A stretch of 48,421 nt of DNA, from NCBI GenBank assembly GCA_019693395.1, contig JAAMXP010002207.1:1-48421 (forward strand), in the 5' to 3' direction. Under the pieces are notes generated by a model. The model ran no database searches. It had not been told where the DNA came from and was given only the letters and a program-made list of their open reading frames with translations. Shown here piece after piece: positions 44,898 to 48,421 of this stretch. Position 1 is the stretch's first letter. The number at the start of each line of letters is the position of its first letter. The translations under genes and the position numbers were made by a program. The DNA comes from Ettlia oleoabundans. Lineage: Eukaryota; Chlorophyta; Chlorophyceae; Chlamydomonadales.

Positions 44898-47800
44898 ATG
44901 GCGCATCCAAGCGGGTGGGGAGGCTACGTCGCTCCGAACGGCGGTTATTACAGCCCGCAGGCTGCCCAGGGGCAGTACGCCGCTGCCTACACCCAGTGGC
45001 ATCAGCAACAGCAGCAACCGCAGCAAGAACAACCGCAGTGGCAAGGTCATACAGGCTCCTGGGGCGCACAGCAGTATGTGGGACAACCCGCCCCACCACC
45101 ACCAGCTCCGCCATCCAACACCCAGCCCCCCGACGCTGCCCAGCCGCCTCTCCCACCCAGCGACACCAACGCTGCAGCTGGGTGGTATGACCAGGCTTAT
45201 GGCAGTTGGCCACAACAGCAGCAACAGCAGTATGGCGGTTACCCCAACTATCATGCCACGCAGCAGCATTGGGACTATTATTCAGCACAAGGCAACACAT
45301 CCCAGGGCCATGGCGGATGGCAGCAACCCTCGGGTTATGATTCTTACAGGTGTGCACACAAAGCTGCTGCACCGCCACCCTTTCAGAAGCCCTTGCTTTA
45401 GACGAGCTATTCTATGAAGTCTTTTTATCATGTATGTGTTGACAACCCTAACAACCACAGCAAGCCACCCGCCACGTTTTTGTTCGCAGGCATGCGGGAA
45501 GTTGGCAAGCCAGCGACTCTGCGCCTCCACCCGGGCCAGCCCCAGCTGCTTCAGCCCAGCCAAAGCAACAGCAGGAGCAGAATCAGTACTCGGCTAGTAT
45601 TGCCCATGACGCAGCCCCTTCAGCGGGCGTTGGCGGTGCAGCACCGGCACAACAGCAGCAACATGTGTACCAGCAAGCATACACGGCAGTGCCGCCGCCG
45701 GCTTCAATATCTCAATCCACAACAGCAGGTGTCAGCGGCAGGCGGACCTTCTCAATCCGCCCCCAGATGCCCAAGGCCAAGCCACCTGACCAATCAAACC
45801 CACTTGTGGCAGCATTCAATCAAGCCGCAGCCAAGCTGAGCACTGGAGTAGCATCCGCTGCTCCTGCCGCGCCCGCATACACTCGTGTGCAGCTAGGTGT
45901 TGGGGCTGGCAGCAGATCCCAGCAGCAGCAGCAGGCAACTGCGGTAAATCCGCAGCAGTGGCCGCCGGCCTTGAAGTCGTACGTGGAGCGGGCCTTCAAA
46001 GCATGCGATGTGGTAAGGACGGGGTTGGTGCTGCACTGTCACGAAGCATTCAGCACGGTTTCTAGGAAAGCCGCATGAGGAGCCTAGCGAGCACTTGCAC
46101 GCCATGAAATGGTCATATGTGGGAATGGCATTGATGCGACAGATGCCACCCATACTGTACTATTGGCTTTTGCTGGTCTGTGGCCATTTGACTGTCCTCT
46201 GCCTGCAGCGCCAGCGTTCAAAGCTGCAGGAGATATTGAAGAAAGTTATAGGAGATGCACAAGTGTCAGGTTGGGCCTGGAGCATTTGATGGGTTCTAAT
46301 CATCATGCTGAGTGACGCAACAAACAGCATGCATTCCTTGTGGTAACTGACGGCCTCACTGCTTATGTACCTGCCCGCGTGCAGGAGAGCTTTGGACTCG
46401 TGATTGGGAAGCCATGCCGCTGCCAGATCTTTCACAGTCAGCAACAGATGCGGCATCATTGTTAGCTGAGGTAGCAGCAGTTGCGGGTCCCGCTACTGGC
46501 ACTGCGGTCAATCAGGCAGCTGGCCGGCATGGTTGGGCATGGTCCAGTGCTGCTCTCAGCTCAGGTGCCCAGCAACAGTATGCATCACAGCGGATGCCGG
46601 CTGGACGGCAAGCACACCGGCCGCGGCTCGACACAGAAGACAGGCGCTACGGCCGAAAAGGATGGAAGCGCAGCTACCGTGATGATCATGGCAGCGAGTC
46701 GCCTCGCTCTGATTCAGGTCGCTACCAGCTGTATCTGTTGCACAGTTGGGTACATTCTTGCCAGTCTTGCAGCTCGCTTGTATGTCCTGGTGCGAGTCTT
46801 GCCAATTGCCCTTGTGTACACACTGCCACCAGTATTATGCTTGCAACATTCCATGCTATTGCTTGCTTTGCAGAGGACGAACAGTGGTCCTATGCTGAGC
46901 GCCAGCGGCGCAAGCGCCGGGCTGGCCGCTTTGCAAACCAAACTGGCAGGTACCTGTCTATTTGTACTTTTTGAGCAGACATTTAAGCGGTTGTTGCAGA
47001 ACTCCTGTGCCTTTCCTGACATGACTAGATGGTGTGAAACATCAGATACAATCTGTCCCTGCTTTTGTGCAGTAGAAGTAAGTCAGACAGCGGCAGCTGG
47101 AAGTCCAAAGATCGGCGGCAGGAGCTTCTGACCTTGTTGGAGCAAGGGGACGAAGAGGAGCTGGATTGGGACAGCCTGGCCATCAAGGTGTGCATGTTGC
47201 AAAAGATGTGCAAGCTAAGCCCATAACGCTCTGCTGATCTGCGTGTGTGCACCTGCGGTATCCTTGTGCACGCGCTCTGTGTCTGTGTTGCTTCCCCACA
47301 CTACTAGTCGGTATAGCCCTTATGCCTAGTAAGGCAAACACTACTCCTGCATCGACCCTCACCAACATTTTTGGTAGTAAATCCATGTGCAGGGCACCTG
47401 CCAGGACCTTGAGAAGAGCTACTTCCGGCTGACATCCGCCCCTGATGCAGCCACAGTCAGGCAAGGAAATGACGGGAGTGCATTTCCAGTCTGGCTGTGA
47501 ATACCGTTGGTGGTTTTGGGTAGGGGAGAGAGTTTTGCTGCCTAGGGTGCAACCAAAAGGAAGGAGAGGATGTAACACAGGGCACTTTTGCCCTGGGGAC
47601 TGGTGTGAGTTGCAGGCCAGAGCATGTGCTGCGCAGTGCGCTGGATCGTCTAGTCGGCCTGCTGCGTGCCCGTGAGGTGCAGTACTTCTATGCTTTAGAC
47701 CAGTTCAAGGTAAGCAGTTGCCAAGGATTACACAATTCCATCAGTTTCCATGCCGCTACCTGTGAGAATTGCATTGCAAACTAATTGAATATGGCAGAAC

Positions 47801-48238
47801 TGCAGCTTTCAGTGTGTTGATTTGCATTCCTTGCTGCAGGGAATGCGCCAGGATTGCACCGTGCAGCATATTCGTAATGAACTGGCTGTACAGGTGGGTG
47901 GGTGGCTGTGCAGCATGTTACTTAGTACATGTCAGCACTTTGATGCATATCGGTCCCTGCTCCGTCTGCCCTTCCGTTTGCATAGTTGGAGAAATAGTTA
48001 GCTTAACTGCAATTCCCTCATTTGCCCACGCAGGTGTATGAAGCGCATGCGCGAGCAGCGTTAGAGTATGGGGACATGTCAGGTGCGTGTGGGTGCCCTG
48101 TCAGACGAGTTGTGAGACTGTGAACGGCACATGCGCTGCTCCTCAGTTCCCAGGCATGTTAACTTGTACATATCACCCATCACATGGTCCGTGCAGAATA
48201 CAATCAGTGCCAATCCCAACTGAATGTGCTGTACAGTG
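44898..48238 (+). CDS. SAC3A: SAC3/GANP family protein (SAC3A / LENG8 type), 3' end missing
   Basis: Nuclear protein of the SAC3/GANP/THP3 family linked to mRNA processing and export. Eleven exons are visible: 44898-45349, 45490-46012, 46209-46269, 46385-46717, 46874-46949, 47073-47187, 47393-47460, 47616-47709, 47840-47893, 48034-48082, 48197-48238. A long Gln/Pro/Tyr-rich, prion-like N terminus precedes WPPALKSYVERAFKACD. Next come RSKLQEILKKVIGD, ELWTRDWEAMPLPD and a basic Ser/Arg region. The SAC3 core then begins: DLEKSYFRLTSAPDAATVRP, YFYALDQFKGMRQDCTVQHI, RNELAVQVYEAHARAALEYG and EYNQCQSQLNVLYS. Exon 7 has a GC donor (CAG|GCAAGG). Exon 3 may start at 46215 instead. The last donor visible is at 48239; the remaining core and C terminus lie beyond the window. 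Confidence 0.9.
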
Positions 48239-48421
48239 GTGAGTGAAACAGAGGGAATCAATGGAGCTGGCACTTGAAGTGCATACACGTACTCATTACT
48301 TATGTTGCTAGTTGCATCACATTTTATTTTGCGTTGAAGTGTTATGCCAAGCGTACGCCCAGGCCATAACATGTCTGCGCGGGCGCAGCGGGGAGAAGCG
48401 CGGCGCGGGGGGGGGGGGGGG
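48239..48421. other. SAC3A intron fragment and poly-G right edge
   Basis: Begins with the GTGAGT donor of the next SAC3A intron. The last 15 bases are a pure G run, probably a contig-end artefact. Confidence 0.6.

Overview
The window is a piece of nuclear DNA from a green alga (Chlorophyta). Three things point that way: plant-type genes (plastid SufD, the cytochrome b6f assembly factor CCB4, an NPSN-type SNARE, a four-ACT ACR protein), very dense spliceosomal introns, and TGTAA polyadenylation signals a short way behind many stop codons. The genetic code is standard (TAA, TAG and TGA all serve as stops). No species can be named from the sequence. Gene models were built by hand by joining exons whose reading phases agree; where a junction is doubtful the entry says so.

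Layout, left to right. A tandem-CUE protein (minus, 3' end cut by the window edge) is followed by TAF8 (minus), a four-ACT-domain ACR protein (minus, 16 exons) and a BSD-domain protein (minus). The BSD gene is head to head with WDR4/TRM82, the tRNA m7G46 methyltransferase subunit (plus), which converges on TSR1, a 40S ribosome biogenesis factor (minus). TSR1 is head to head with an NPSN Qb-SNARE (plus). That gene converges on a small unrecognised plastid membrane protein (minus), which is head to head with plastid SUFD (plus). Next come an unrecognised protein with acidic-phenylalanine adaptor motifs (minus), mitochondrial NFS1 cysteine desulfurase (minus; a 65-N assembly gap lies in its last intron and a MITE-like element in intron 4), CCB4 (minus) and mitochondrial ribosomal protein bL21m (minus). 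bL21m is head to head with a type II membrane O-fucosyltransferase-like protein (plus). A SAC3/GANP family gene (plus) runs off the right edge.

Functional themes are housekeeping: transcription (TAF8), tRNA and ribosome maturation (WDR4, TSR1, bL21m), mRNA export or processing (SAC3A), vesicle traffic (NPSN and the adaptor-like protein), glycosylation, and organelle Fe-S and cytochrome assembly (SUFD, NFS1, CCB4). There is no operon logic; neighbours share at most bidirectional promoter regions.

The least ordinary features are the very high share of GC-AG introns (about 10 of about 97 modelled introns, in seven genes), a 358-bp element with 31-bp inverted repeats and TAA target duplications inside NFS1, a protein with four CUE-like domains, and several perfect short inverted repeats next to genes. 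I found no tRNA, rRNA, CRISPR array, virus or large transposon.
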